Part shown: positions 48,914 through 62,700 of the stretch, piece by piece
How positions within the stretch are numbered: position 1 is the stretch's first letter
Layout of the letters: each line of letters opens with the position of its first letter
Source of the DNA: Paralichthys olivaceus
Lineage: Eukaryota > Chordata > Actinopteri > Pleuronectiformes > Paralichthyidae
DNA length: 64,000 bases
Assembly (NCBI RefSeq): GCF_024713975.1
Contig: NC_091094.1
Location: 12,385,001-12,449,000, forward strand
Direction: 5' to 3'
Made by a program: the position numbers and the translations under genes
The notes under the pieces: generated by a model
Database searches by the model: none
The model's input: the letters and a program-made list of their open reading frames with translations, nothing else
Told to the model about the DNA's origin: nothing

Positions 48914-51900
48914 TCACTCTGGGAGTGTGTGAGGACCGGTTCTGTTTCCAGTCACGCTGTAAACAGTTTCTATCTCTCTTGTTTTCCGACTGAGAGCATA
49001 AACTCCCGACGTGTGGAGGGCAGTCTGTAAACGCTCGATCCTCTCTGCGTGCAGCAGCATCGTTGGTTTCTGATTCGTCAGTTCGGAGGAGAGTCTGTCG
49101 ATGCGCTCGTCCAGCTGTCAACAACAACAACATCCATTGTGACACAGGCAAGATGACATCCAGTGTCAGTGATTTGATACAGTTTCCATTGACCGCTGAC
49201 CGACATACAGTATACTGCTCAAACGAGGCCTTAGACAAATACATTCCAAGCTATCAGTGTATCTTTCCAAATTCAATGACCTCAGACAGTTTAAAGTATG
49301 TCCACCTGTGGGAGAGAATACCTTCATAAATGATTTTATGTGAAACATGTAACATGCAGATGTGAAACAGCGGGGCAAGTTAAATTTAAGGTTAATGTGT
49401 TACACATGTTCTCCCTGTGTTTGGGTTCTCAGGCTTTCTCCCACATCCAAAAACATGCAGCTTAGCTTAACTGGAGACTCTAAACTGCCTGTGGGTGAAA
49501 ACCTGAGTGTGAGTGGTTATTTGTCTGTATGTGTCAGCCGTGTGATACGCTGGTGACTTGTCCAGGGTGTACCCCACCTCTCATCCAATGTCGCGAGGAT
49601 CAGTGGTACAGATAATGGAAGGATGGACTGACTAACTATTATGTGGCAGATAAAGTATTGACTTTAGGCTATTGAAAATTTCTCTGACCATTGTTAATGA
49701 CCAAGATCATCATCAAACACATTGTGGATACAGCATATCTTTCTCATTGGCAATACATGGTTTTCTTTGTAATTTATGGTTCGTTATTGGTCAAATTAAT
49801 GTGGGGACATTCAGCAAAAACATTTTTTTAACTTAAGTATTGTTTGGTTTTAAATTATTCTACAAATTAATAATAGACTTGACCTAAGCTTGTTGTTGAT
49901 GTTTGAAACTAGGAGAAAATGTAGAGACTTGGAGCAAAAAACAAAAACTAAATCAAGGAGTAAAATAACTAATTGTTAATCACAAACCAACACTGACAAT
50001 TGTGTCCTCTTGCAGCCACTGGATTTCGTGTTTTTACCTGTTGAACATGTAACATGATCTGATCTTCTTACCTCCTTCAACTCCTGACAAACAGAATCTT
50101 TTTCCATTGGCTCATCCTCTCCACTGGTCTGCAGCCAACTCTGCAATACCTCTCTCAGTTTCTGCCATGACCTGAAGACACACACAGACGGACACACACA
50201 CAGTTACTATAGTGACGACATAAACAGCAACACAAGAAGAAAGGAAAAAACATCTCTGTTCTTTACCTGAGCTGTTTCCTGTCCTGTTGGAAACTCTTCA
50301 TGTTGAGCTGAATGCTGAGCAGTTCTCTCGTCAGAAATGACGCTGGATCACTTCTTGCATCTTCTACATCAAGACCCTCAGTTTGTTCATGAGACGCTTT
50401 CATATCTTACAAAAGCAAAACAAAATCAAAACATAATATTAACTACAAAATCTTGTTTTTTCATAATCACTGAAAAAAAGCAGCTGACATACCTGGATAC
50501 CTGGAGTCATGTTTGAAGGGAGAAACAAACTGATGAAAAGAAACACGGGGGATGTCTCCAGTCCCTCGGCTGCTGGCTTTTCCCAACTTAAAAAAAAAAT
50601 CATAACGAAAAGTGAGTCTCACTTAAGCACTGAATTTGAATTGATATCTGTCCAAATCAACCAGGTGATTATTACCATAGTTTGAGAGCCAGTGTTCATG
50701 AAAGCAGAAGGAGGCAGAAGAAGGTCTTTGCTTCCTTGAGAGGAGTCCACAACCGACGCATGAGTTTCAGTGGATGTGATGGTGCTCTGATGTGTGGAGC
50801 TAACCAGGATGTTCGCAGAATGGAGGTCGGTCAACAATGTAGTCTGGTTGTTCTGCCAACTGAAGAGTTCTGCAGCTGATTCAGGGTCGGTGATGCCCGG
50901 CTGGTTTTGGGTGCTGAACAAACAAGAAAAATGAAAAACATGTTTATCAAGGTTTTAACATGATGTTTCAATTTAGGATTTGTGATATGAAATACATGTG
51001 CAATATCAAAAAATGATGTAGTGGTTGTTGATGATTTAGAAAAAATGTGTCACTTAATTCACGAGAGATTTACCCTGTATGTAGCAAGACTGAGCCTGGA
51101 GATTCAAACTGTTCTCTGCAGTGACGGGGCTGTCGTCGAGTTATCTTTGTGGGAAGCCTGAAAAGAAAAAAAGATAAAGTGTGAGACTGAGTCCATGTGT
51201 TGAGAGATTCAGATTAACGGTGTAAGACTCACAGCTTGCTGAGCCCAACGTCTTCAGTTTCCTGCTCCACTGAGTCAGACGATGAAACTTTCTCTGGTCC
51301 ACGTGTCGTCAAACAGAAGGTCACGCTCTTCTTCCGAGGTTGCTCTTTGACTGTTTTTTCTCTTTGAGGTTTACAAAGCGCCCGCTGCTTCCACCGCATA
51401 GCACAACGTTTGACCACTCTCTGGAGATGCCGGGATGTCTGCAGGACACAGGCAGACTTAAAGAATACTACTACTAGTACTCATGGTGAAGTGATGTAAA
51501 ATTTGCACACTCAGATACCGACTTGTTCCTGGCTGTGCTGCGTGAGGCTCGTCGTGAGATCGTTCATGTGAGCAGCATATGTGAGGATGCACGTGACGCC
51601 CTCCCTCAGCAGCTCGTCTCTGTAGACCCGTGCAGCTATGGCCACCTGCTCCTGCTTCTGGCGCTGCTCAGTGACCCACAGCCTCCATCCATACAGCACC
51701 TGCAGCACATGCACCGAGACACATCAAACGCTTTAGAGTGAGAAGCAACTTGAATTCATCATGAGGCTCTGAGGAAAAAAATGTGTTACCTTGGACTGAA
51801 GAGTGAGAGACCAGTGCCAGAGCGCTTTCTCCGTCTGCTTAGCTTCTCTTCGTCTGTGATGCAGCTGTTAACAGGAAATAAAGTGATTTAAATGTAATTA

Positions 51901-54900
51901 TTTGGCAGGTGCTTTTATCCAAACTGAGGGACAACACCAAAGCTAAGGTACAGTACAGAGGTATTAAGTGCTAAGTCTGTGGAGATGAGGTAAAGAGCTG
52001 CACAGCAGGTGATAGTTAGACATGTTAGGGTTTTACAGGTGACAGGAGAGAAAGTGTTCTCAGAAGATAAACTCACAGCCACCTGTCATAAATCAAACCA
52101 CATTTATTCCATAGCTACTCACATTCATTCTCCATGTTGCAAGTTGAACTATTAGCACCACAAGAAAAGAAAACCATACAAATAAGAGTGGCAATTTCTT
52201 CCTTATAACTGTGACTATCGGTTTTAATGGGCATGTCCAGTGTATTTCTATTAAGTTGGGAACTGATCTTGATGTGTAAAATCAGTGGGGTGCCTCTTCA
52301 CATCAACAAACCTTTGTTTTCCATTGTTCAAAGTAGGTCTGGCACATCTTCAATCTCAGCAACAAGATTCCTTGTCGTTTCATCACCTATGAAGATGAAA
52401 TATTTTTAAGAATTCACATCACAGGGTGGGGATTTACAAAACAATTAAGGGAAAATACATTATATACCTTATTTTTCCGGTTTTGGTCTTGATACTTATT
52501 CCAATGTTTCAGGGCTTTAGAGAGGAGTTTGGAGTCATGGTGCTGTCTGGCTTTTTCCATACACATCCTCTCTTTGCGAGCCTCTCTGGTTCGTTTCCTC
52601 CACTGTGTGAATGACCGCAGCAGAAACACTAAAGTGACAAAAAGGTTTCAAGAGAATTTTTCTAGAGGAATCTTGTGTTTTTTTACGCAAGACATCACTG
52701 TTGAAATGCAGGGATATTTACTTTTGTATATTCTTTTTGTGTATTCTTAGGTTTGTATCTTTGTGTTTCTCTGTGTGGGGTGTGTCTCCCTCTATCACAT
52801 TCTGTCTTTTTTTATGTATCTTTGAAATTTCATGAATGAGCTGTACACCGTGTGAGAGCCAATCAAAATGCATTAAACAAACTCTTCTTAGGTACGAAGC
52901 TGAAGGTCTAAGAAATGTACATTATTTTTTAGAAAATAACTATAATGTAGATTTTTATAAAACAATGCTGTTTGTGGATTTGTGTTCTTGATACCTTGGT
53001 TTATGGATCTCTGGGCCCTGCTCACTGCCTCCTCCTGCTGGTGGCGCTTTATCATTGCAAGTGTAGTTGCTTCTCTCCACACAAGAAACACCTTTGGAGG
53101 TTTACAGCAAGAAAGCAATAAACACAGGCTCGGATAAAACAATACGTTTTGAAGATTAAGGACCAAGACTGATTTCAACCTTGGACAGAAGAAAGTGCTG
53201 AGAGTGATTCAGTGCTCGTTGCTCCAGGTGTCGACTCTCTGCCTGCAGCACTGCATTCTCCCTCCACACTGACAGAACCATTCTGGAGAGACATGACTGA
53301 AACTAATGATACTGATACAAACCTGTGGTTTTTGACTAGAGGAAGACAGCCTCACAGCACTAAATCACTACATTTGTGTTTATTACCTGAGAAAGTTCCC
53401 AGTTTTCTGCCTGTGAAGTTCCTCTGCCTGCTCATAGACTTGAGACATTTGTAGATTGTGCGTCTGTTGATGCAGCAGGCCACAGTGTCAACAGCTTTCC
53501 CATTAGCTTTATCAAATCCACTGCATGATATCATGTGATTACCTGTTACTAAGATATATAATAATCGTATCTACTACCTTCCAGGCCACAAAGGTGCATT
53601 TGAGAAGTTTAGTTTCATGGAAACGCTGCATCTCCTCTAGTTTTCTTTTTTTCACTCTTTGGATCTGGACAAACTGATCAAACACACAAGGATCAAAAAC
53701 AGGAGGTCAATCAGCAACTATTTGGAAAAAAAGATATTAAGATATACGGACAGACAGAGATGAAAAAAAGCACCTTTTTCCATTTCTCCAGAGCCCATTT
53801 CAAGCAGCACAGGTCACCCTGATGATAGGCCTGCTGTTCTCTGCTTCTCCTGTCACAGAAATAAACAAACCTGTAAGCTCACAGCACTGAGAGCTCACAG
53901 CTCTGATATACTTACTAGTACTGGTACATACTGTATATACTGGTACCTGGAACAGTTAAATCACTTGAGCAGTGCAGAGTTTTCCTCACCTGTCTCGTAT
54001 CTCAGAGCTGTTTTCCTTCCACTGCGTCACTGTCTTGTGGAGAAGTCGTTGCAGGTACAGACGTTCTGAAGCTTCCTGTTTCTCCTGCTCACTGATCTTC
54101 TGCTCTGTCCTTTGCCTCCAGAAAGCAAAGGCTCTCTGCATGTGGTATTGCTCCTCATGAAGAATTGCCTGATAACGAGTTAACTGTCAGCATCTGATAC
54201 ACACATGTAATCAACATTATAGTTTTTCGATCTACTGCTGACGAACCATTCGCTCAGAGAGCATCTGCTCCCTGTGCTTCTCTGATCGTCCCCACCAGGT
54301 GTAGAACACCCAAGTGAAGTGACGCCGCCTGAAAACACAGGAAATGATCTGATCATCTCTGCCTGGTTAGAAAATAAATCTACAAGTCTGGAAGAAAAAC
54401 GTCTTTAACTCACTGGTTAAAAACTTCAGCATTGTGTTTCCTGTGTTTGTGGAGTCTCCTCTGAAGAGTGAACTCCACCCATGAGTTGAAACACTGAGGC
54501 ATCACACGTCCTGCAAACCAAACGTCTGCTCGATGCTCCAGTTCCTGCAGAAATATATTTTTTATTTACTATTGAACCAAAAGCATAAAGGGATTATTAC
54601 CTCACAGACATAAAACATATTTTTTAAAGAGTAGTTGAAAAAATGTTGGCATTTAGAGTTAAAACGTATTAACTGTGAAATCAAGTTGGAAAATTTCACA
54701 GGTCTGCAAGTTCTGATTATTTTCATAATCAATCAATCCGCAGATTATTTAGTCAATTGATCGATTAATTGTTTTGTCAATAAAATGAGCAACACATTTT
54801 ACAGAACACAAGGTAACACATTCAAAGAGTCTAAAACCCAAAGATATTAAACGTATTTTGACAGAAAACGAAGAAAATTTTTGGTATTTTTATTTGGTTA

Positions 54901-57900
54901 TCAAAATTGTTGTCAATTAATTTTCTGTTGATTGACTGATCATTTAACTGACAAACTGTTTCAGCTCTAAAATCAAGAATAAAAAAAAGAGAATCAGTAT
55001 TTAGATTAACCCCTAAGAGTCTTGATCTATTATTTGCTTTTTTGGGAAAGTTTTAGTCATTTTACTTTATATACAGAATTAAATTGTTTGTTGTTTGTTA
55101 AAAACACCTGCATGTGTCTCTGTTCAGCAAGTTTCTCCCTCCAGTTGTGAAAACAGCTGCTCAGCAGGGACAAGCTGTCAAAATGCAAGAAAGATAGATG
55201 GATAAAGATTCAAACCAAATGAATCACACAGGAATGACTTAAAGTGAAGTGTTAAATGTACTGATGTAACTTTTTATATCAATAAATATATTATTTCACT
55301 TCAGGACTAGTGTAGTTGAAGCTAAAGAATGAAAGATGTGAATAAAAGCACCTGTAGATGGTCGCTGCCTGTTCTGTTAGAGGTTGAAAACTCTTGTCTT
55401 CCGCCTCCTCCAGTCGATCCTGCCACAGCCTCCAAAACTTCCTCATCATCTACAAGAGACACAAAACTCCAACCATTCAATCAATGCAGACTTTAATTGA
55501 AGTTCCTCACTGATCATGTATTTCTTGGTTGAGTGCTGAATTGTTGTCAATCACAGTTTGATCATAATGCTGGAGAGCAATGTTGTTGTTCAAGCGACGT
55601 GTTTTGTTCCAGGTGACGTTGAGAAAAAGTCCCTGCAGTCCAGCGCACTGCAACAAGAACACACAGTCTTCAATACATGAACTGATCACAAGCTGTATCA
55701 TTATATGTTGTAGCTTAATGTTTGGTTCTTACCAACAGATGATGCTGGTGGTGTTGAACCGCCATCTGGTTCACTTCAGCTTCGTCTCTGCTGAGCGTCA
55801 CATCTACTGATGAGCTCAAGAGTCAAACACCTGAATTGATAATTACAGGAACTCACAATTCTACAGTGCACGACTTTTGATGCTGCAGTAGAAAATGAAA
55901 GTTTGGGTATTGATTAGGATACAAGTTCTCCATCGCTCCAGTGCTCTGCGTTGGGTGCTCCGAATGGCTAACTGCCCTGCAGCTTGTAATCGCTCCTCCT
56001 CACTCCACCTGCGATGCAACGCCTTCCTCCAATTACTCCAACACATCTTCACCAGGCGGAGGTAACAGGCACGATGAGCTGCGGCTGCAAAAATCAAAAC
56101 TGATAACTGAAAAATACATCTTAAAAGGTAAACACAAAAAGTATGTATAACAGGCGGGTAATTAAATTAACCTTGTGACGATCTTTTGGTTTGGCAGAAG
56201 GACACATAACTCGTCCACTGACGCAGTGTGTTTCTTTTCAGTTTGAGGATGAAGTGAAGTGAAGCTCTGGATTCTTTCTCCGTCTGACAACGAAAAGCTA
56301 CGTGCATTTCTGTCCACTGAAGCCAAGCCTTTGCCAAAAGAGAGCAAGAGGACAGTGTGTATGCTGAGGCAAATGATAATGAGAAGACAAGAGTTACGAA
56401 TGAGTCAGATGATGTGTTTACCCTTCTCTTTAAAATCAGCGCCTGCTGTTTGACAGTTTGCTCCTCCAAGGTGTAAAGGTCTTGTTGCTGCTGCAGCCTG
56501 GTCCGCCATAAGCTCCATGCAGAACTGCACAGTAAAACATCATGAGTGTAGAACTAAACTACCAAAGATAAGGGCGTGTCGGTCACTTCTGTTTGTATCC
56601 ATCTCACAGCTCCTTCAGGGAGGCATCTCTACAGCACTGGGCTTTGTGACTACAGTTCACTTACTGCAGAGCTGCGAGTCTGTTATGCTCAACAGCTAAC
56701 TCAATCATCGTCTTCTTCATACGTCTCATCTCTACGAAAACCTCCCACCTCTCCCAGACCTGACGGATCCGTTGCCTGTCAGCTGGTTCATGAAACAAAG
56801 TGATTAGTGTCACAGCAGCTTCTGAATGAATGACATGAGGTTATATTAGGTTGTATATACTCTCGTTTGAAAATTCATACCATATGATTGAGCGTTTTTT
56901 AGTTTACTCTTCTTTTCCCTCTGCAGTGAGACATATGTTCGCCAGCGATGAAACGCCCAGTTACACAGATAATACCTGAAACACAAAGTAATTCATTTCA
57001 TGTACACACATTCATACACATCAATTAAACGCTAGCAGGACAGTTGTCTGTGGCAATTTCTGGTTCTGTGTGTTTCCTAAGTTGTAGATCCACATTCTGA
57101 GCCACAGCCACAAATGGAACAACAATCTACCAAACTATAGTATATACATATAAAGCAAAGCCTTATTTACTAACGGTGGAAACTCCTCCTGTAAGATAAA
57201 TGTAATGGAGTAAAAACTACAGATGAAGTATAACACCTAAATAAGTGTAAAGTACCTGAGATTTGTACTTAAGTACAATCTTAAAATGTTTGAGCTGACC
57301 TGTAGTGACACTGTGCCCTTGTTGTTAGACTCCACTCTCTCCTGGACGTCCACCACTCGTCTCTCCATCCTTCTATGGCTCGTCTCAGCACCACACTGTC
57401 ATAGTGAGACCTACACCACACAATGATCCCTTCAGTGAGTGACCTCCGGCTCAGTTGGGACCCATGACACACAATGAGACTGAAGCACGGCTGATTTCCA
57501 AAATAAACGTGACACGTCACCTGGCTTTATGAGGTGGAACTCGACCAAAGGTTTTCTCCATCCACATGTGCAGGAACTTTCTGGCCAGGTGCCTGCAGAG
57601 GGTGGAAAGGTTGGAATAAAAAAATGATACATGATCACCACCATTATGGACTGCACTGTAACTCTCTGAACTAAGCCACATTCATTCTGTCTGTGCAATA
57701 TCAACGGTTCATGTGCAATTCTAACACTACACATATTTTCCTGCTTAACACGGTTAATATTAGTTTAATTACGTTCATATTTTTCAATTAATCGTTGCAT
57801 GTTACTGACTGATGCATATTTTGACTCTTGCTGCTGCTGTTATACTGCAAATTTCCCCTTTATGGGACTAATAGAGGAATATAATATCTTATCAAGATCA

Positions 57901-58093
57901 GCAAATGAAAACACAGACTCCATTAGGGGATTCAGCACCTGATTCTCAGCTCCTTGAGTCTTCCACCTTTGTTCCAGTTGTATCCCAGTCTGTAAGGGAT
58001 CTTTCTGCTGTGAGCTCTGCGGGCTGGTTTGGTTTCCCCTCCAGATCTGACACAGCTGGGACCTGTGTCTGTCCTCCTGCTGTGCCTCTGCAT
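48914..58093 (-). CDS. sfi1: SFI1 homologue, centrin-binding spindle/centrosome protein
   Basis: Long alpha-helical protein whose repeats each bind one centrin; it acts at centrosomes and basal bodies. About 30 exons on the minus strand. Firm ones: 57939-58093, 57521-57592, 57300-57410, 56881-56975, 56665-56782, 56422-56524, 56172-56328, 50267-50405, 50072-50171, 48914-49114. Others are approximate at 51.07-56.09 kb. The N-terminus LKELRIRHLARKFLHMWMEK and GWRDEWWTSRREW match human SFI1. Then come roughly twenty repeats built around A-L-x2-W-x20-AxxHH-x3-LL (ALKHWNKY, VFLVWREA, ALERWRT, TLRQWTSY). The C-terminal block is also conserved: LLREGVTCILTYAAHM, VVKRCAMRWKQR, RKKSVTF, LLLPPSAFM, then a coiled-coil end LDERIDRLSSELTNQ. 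The start ATG (58091-58093) is the first after an in-frame TGA. Junctions around 55.8-55.95 kb are unresolved. Confidence 0.9.
49400..49640. mobile_element. Dispersed short repeat (SINE-like) in sfi1 last intron
   Basis: Contains landmarks of one of the commonest short interspersed repeats in teleosts (recalled): TGTTCTCCCTGTGTTTGGGT, CCCACATCCAAAAACATGCA, TTAACTGGAGACTCTAAACT, CCAGGGTGTACCCCACCTCT. It lies between the last two coding exons of sfi1. A shorter relative occurs at about 28000-28090. Confidence 0.6.
51890..51990. mobile_element. SINE-like fragment
   Basis: TATTTGGCAGGTGCTTTTAT followed by CCAAACTGAGGGACAAC and a region of decayed similarity. It resembles the conserved block GCAGACGCTTTTATCCAAAG of widespread fish SINEs (recalled). 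It lies inside an sfi1 intron. Confidence 0.45.
54700..54975. mobile_element. Dispersed non-autonomous repeat, inverted copy
   Basis: AT-rich stretch with TAATCAATCAATCCGCAGAT, GATCGATTAATTGTTTTGTC and a terminal TTTCAGCTCTAAA. It is in reverse orientation to the related copies at 12900-13150 and 21255-21440. It lies in an sfi1 intron and is non-coding. Confidence 0.45.
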
Positions 58094-59139
58094 CACATTC
58101 AATCATCGGCGTCTGTTGTGGAGGTGGACCGACAGAGACACTGACACGCTTCATCGACCAGAGGAGACAGAAACTGTAACTCAGTGCCGCGCGTTTGTTT
58201 TTCCGTGTCACGTTCAAGTCTCAGAGATCCAGTTGCCAACGGCAACAGGCTGCGCCGCCGTCCTGCGCACTCTGCGTCAAACTGAGGCTCCGAGCGTCAG
58301 AATGCTCATTGCGGTGTTTTTACATTATTGAATGACGTTTTCAGACTGTATCTGACGCAGGTCTGACGAGAAGCGTCCCCCGTGTCCCCCGGCAGCGACA
58401 TGTTTACCGCTCTGTGCACAGAAAAGTCAGGCACGCACCCGGGGTCCTGTCAGAGTAACGGCTCCACGCAGTACCACACCTCGACAGCCCGAGAGGGCGG
58501 AGCGGGACATTTTTAGCGTAGCGCGAGCCGATGGCTGTGACGTAACACAAAATCAAGCAAACCCCGAAACAAAGAATAGCTGTCCCCAATAATGCCTGAT
58601 GTTTGTTTTTGGATTGTATTAATTTATACCTCTATAAAGCAAGTGGGGGGGGTTTACACCGTGTTTAACGCTGCACACATGTTATATGCTACTAACATGT
58701 GCTATATATATGATGGTTCAAATTATAAAATGCGATACGACTGACGTATACCAGACTGTTGAACATTCTACAAAGGCGCAGCGGGCACAGTGTGATCTTT
58801 CCTAGGACCTTCTTAAAGCGGCGATCAGAGGAAAATTGGTGCTTCGACTTAGAAAACAGAGAAAGATCCGACTATTATTTGAGATTACACAGTCTCTGTG
58901 TGAATTAATTCGTTATTTGGACCCGTGTTATTGTTTTACGTTACCCTAGTACATATTGTGTTTACTATAATCTCTAAAACTACTCAGCCGGCGTTAGATT
59001 TGGTGCTTGCTGGGTGGGCATTATCCCCATTCCCCAGCTAGTTAGCTAGCTAGCTAAAGGTGCTAGGTTAGCTAGCTAGCTAGCTAACTATCGTGAGCTG
59101 ACGCCGCTCGACCAGCCCCGCACACAACGTTCGAACCCA
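58094..59139. promoter_or_regulatory. Divergent promoter region sfi1 / eif4enif1
   Basis: The two genes are head to head, with 1.66 kb between start codons. The segment next to sfi1 (58200-58520) is CpG-rich. The segment at about 58960-59139 is the presumed leader exon of eif4enif1, ending in a CCCA|GTAAGT donor at 59139/59140. It holds a self-complementary run of TAGC/GCTA units at 59037-59091. Confidence 0.5.
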
Positions 59140-59754
59140 GTAAGTTGTCTCAAACCAACAGCTAGATGGTGTTTATTTTCAATCTTTTACCACTCATGAG
59201 GTGTCGAATTGACTGTGTCGCGAGCTAGAAAACCCTCCATCAGGCTAATTGTTGTCGCTTATTCTCCCAAAACTCAGTGGAGAGTTCATTCTTTTGGACA
59301 AAGATTGGTGAAGTGCTGTAGGTGTTATTGTCCTGGCTGAGGATGTATTTATTTCAAACGTATTCGTTCACAGACCAGGAACCAGAGGGAATCTGTTAAT
59401 TAAAACCCAACGCCAGGTAATTTGTTGTAATTGACATTTCACGTCCCACGTTGGCGTCACTGGCTGTTGTCAATTAACTTGCTAATTGGCTAGCAGCGTT
59501 AGCTAAACCTTTCCCCATCAAAGTTAGCTCGTCCTCCGGTAAAGTGCATTGATGAGCTGATGACATTTTTGGCTCATGTTTGTATAGTTTTGTTTTTCCA
59601 TCCAGTTTAGATCATTTGCTCCTTTCATCGATCATTTGATTAACATCTGCTGAAACAGGTATCAGGTCTAAAGACGAGCTTGATTAACTTTACTTTGTTT
59701 CCAACACAGACATTATTGGTATAGAAGCCGTTTGTTCTCTATCTGAAGTCAATC

Positions 59755-62700
59755 ATGGAGAACGATGCTTGTGTTGAGCCGAAGACTGGCGATGCTGCTG
59801 TGGATGAAGTTGAGCAGCAACCGGCAGCCACGGCTCCACACAGATACACCAAGGTAACGAGATGAATGGAAAAAGACACAAGTTATGTGATAATATTCTG
59901 GCTGAATATAGATCTTCCCTATCACTACTTAATTTTTAAATTTTTTGCTGTTTAGGAGGAGCTTCTTGAAATAAAGGAACTGCCAATCTCCAATGAGAGG
60001 CCAGAATGTCTGTCTGAGAATTACGACAGGTAAGTATTTAGTCTTTCTAGTATTATAATATTTAAATATTCTGTGGTTAAAAACAGATAAAAGAAAATCT
60101 TTTTTTACTGTTTTGGTGCCACTTTGTTTTTTTTGTCTCAACCATAATTTGCTGGATCAAGCATTTGATTTGGTCCTAGCTAAGTTGGGGCTCAGCAGTG
60201 TGAGCATTTCAAAATACACGTGTCAACTGTAAAGCACTTTCAGGAGCACTTGCACAAATAACGCATGTTATAAAATTCAGCCCAAGCAGTGTTTAAACTG
60301 ATAAAGGTTTTCAGGTGGACTGTGGCTGAACTCAACGCCAGCTGACCTGAGTACAAAAGCTGGTGGACCTGTGACATCCTGTGTCGACACAGACTGAATC
60401 GAGTTTTTGAAAATGTGTTGTCGTTGCGATATGAACATATCTCAAAAGACAGCATAGACATGGTGCTTTTTTGAATAATTTCCGGGATTCCATTGATATT
60501 TGTCTTGACAGTAAAGAGGTGAGAGTGTCTTTTTTTTAACTGAGGTTATTCAAATGGTCTTTTGATAGTGATGGTGTCTGGGACCCTGAGAAGTGGCATG
60601 CCTCACTGTATCCCACTTCAGAGCGCAGCTCTCCAGTGGAAGGATTTAAGAAGGACTATGTGGATGACAGAGTCACTCTGAAACGAAGAATCCCAGGTAG
60701 AGTACGGATGTAGATTTTAACCAACAAATGTTCTTCAGGTATTTGCATGGTTCACTGGAGATTTTGTTTTTAATCAATATGAGTCATGACGGTGAAAAAC
60801 TAGGTGAACAGAGATTTCTAATGTAATGCTCATCACAGCCAAGTATACAGTGTCCTTGGATTAAGCAAATATTAAACAATTTTAATTTCGCAAGGGGATA
60901 AGAAAGTTATTTACGCTAAGATCTTTGATCTGTGATACTTGATGTGCCTGTTTTAGATCTGTGATACTTGATGTGCCTGTTTTAGAGTGTGTCAACACAA
61001 ATTGTTGTCTTCATTGTATTCAGATCCTCGTGAGCGGCTAAAGGAGGATGATTTGGATGTGATACTGAGCCCACAGCGACGCAGCTTTGGAGGTGGATGT
61101 CAAGGCAATGCTGCGCCTGCACCCCACACTCGTCGCCCAATTAGCCCCCTGGAAAATAAGGAGAATGAAAGTCTACGTTTAGGAGGGGCACGCAGAATTG
61201 GTAGTGGACGCATAATTGCTGCCCGAGCATTTGAGAGAGAAGCCCGTGCGGAGAAAGAGAGGGAACGGGAGAGAGAATATAAGGATAAAAGATTCAGGGT
61301 TGGTGTTGATTGCCTTCTGTCCATCCATAATGAATTTCCCTCAGTGTTTAGATTGTGAGACATTCAGTGTAGTGATGTCACCATTTCTTTGTCACAAGTA
61401 TTAGGTGTGCAAAATAGCCCCTCTTTTACCTTATAGTCAGTTTATCAAAATGTATTATAAAATTGGGTCATTTTACAGGATCACATTTTCTATGAATTTG
61501 CAAAAAACAGTTTAGAATTTTTCTGGTGAATAAGTAAAAATTTTATTTTTGTCTTATGCCATTTTTTGCAGAGAGATTTTGGTGACAAACGGGTCTTTAG
61601 TGAAAGGAGAAGGAATGACTCTTACGCAGAGGAGGAGCCTGAGTGGTTCTCTGGGGGTCCAACAAGCCAATCTGAGACAATTGAGCTCATTGGATTTGAC
61701 GACAAAATCCTGGAAGATGATAAACGCAGGTCCAAGCGGTCAAGGAAGAGAACAGAGTCTCTGAAAGAAGGCATGTCAAGCATCCTCTAAAATTTTCCAT
61801 ATGAATTAAAGCAACATTATCAATTTTAGTCATTTGTATTTGTTCAGTTTTAATCAGTAAATTGCTGATATTACTTAAATAACCAGCTTATTAATGTGTG
61901 CAGTAGTGGAATGTAACGGTGGACAAGCGGAAGAGCAAGATGTGGGTTTGCAGTCAGCCGACCAGGAGGTTCCCCACCCGGATGTTCTGCCGGAGCAGTC
62001 AACCGGAGACTTTGACTTCAATGAATTCTTCAACCTTGAAAAGACCATGCCAGGACTGGCTTCTGTAAGTCCTGGTGCACTGTGTGGTTGTGGTTATTTT
62101 TCTTTTATTTTTCTCTCTCCTTTATGCTGTTTACTAAATGGTACAGGTTTTAAAGTGTAACTGTGCTCCACTTGTTAAGAACCTCTTGGAGGCCAGATTG
62201 TAATTGTACCACAGCCGTCAGTCCTTTTGAGACTTTTTTAACCAAACAGTAATTCTACATGATACTTTTTATATTTAATATTACCTCTGCTGCACTGGCT
62301 TGATCTCACTGAACTTGATCTGTGGTGGTGGGTGTTGTAACAGACTGGTGCACTCTAAATAAGTTTCATTGGACTTTTGCATGGGTATCAACATTCAGAA
62401 GTTATAGCTTATAGCTACATTAGACTTGTTACTAATTAGAGAACTTTCATAACCAGTTTGCAAATAAAATGGGGTTGTGCTGTTAAATCAACTCAATGCC
62501 AAGCAGCAGTGCATTCATTGACACTGCCCTCAATCGTCCAGCACATTTTGTGCTAAATCGATGCACTCTATACGTAAGTGTTATCTTTGTTCTTGCACCC
62601 TTCTGTTGCCTGTCTGCAGATTTTGTGTTTTGCACTCTCACAGATGCCTGTTTCTGTCTTCCAGATGATTGAGGACGTTTTGGGGGAGGGCCCTGTGTCA

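Noticed and set aside
58145-58217. Start of sfi1 at the upstream ATG near 58217
   Set aside because: That frame is different from the conserved LKELRIR frame; the conserved frame has an in-frame TGA just upstream of the ATG at 58093.
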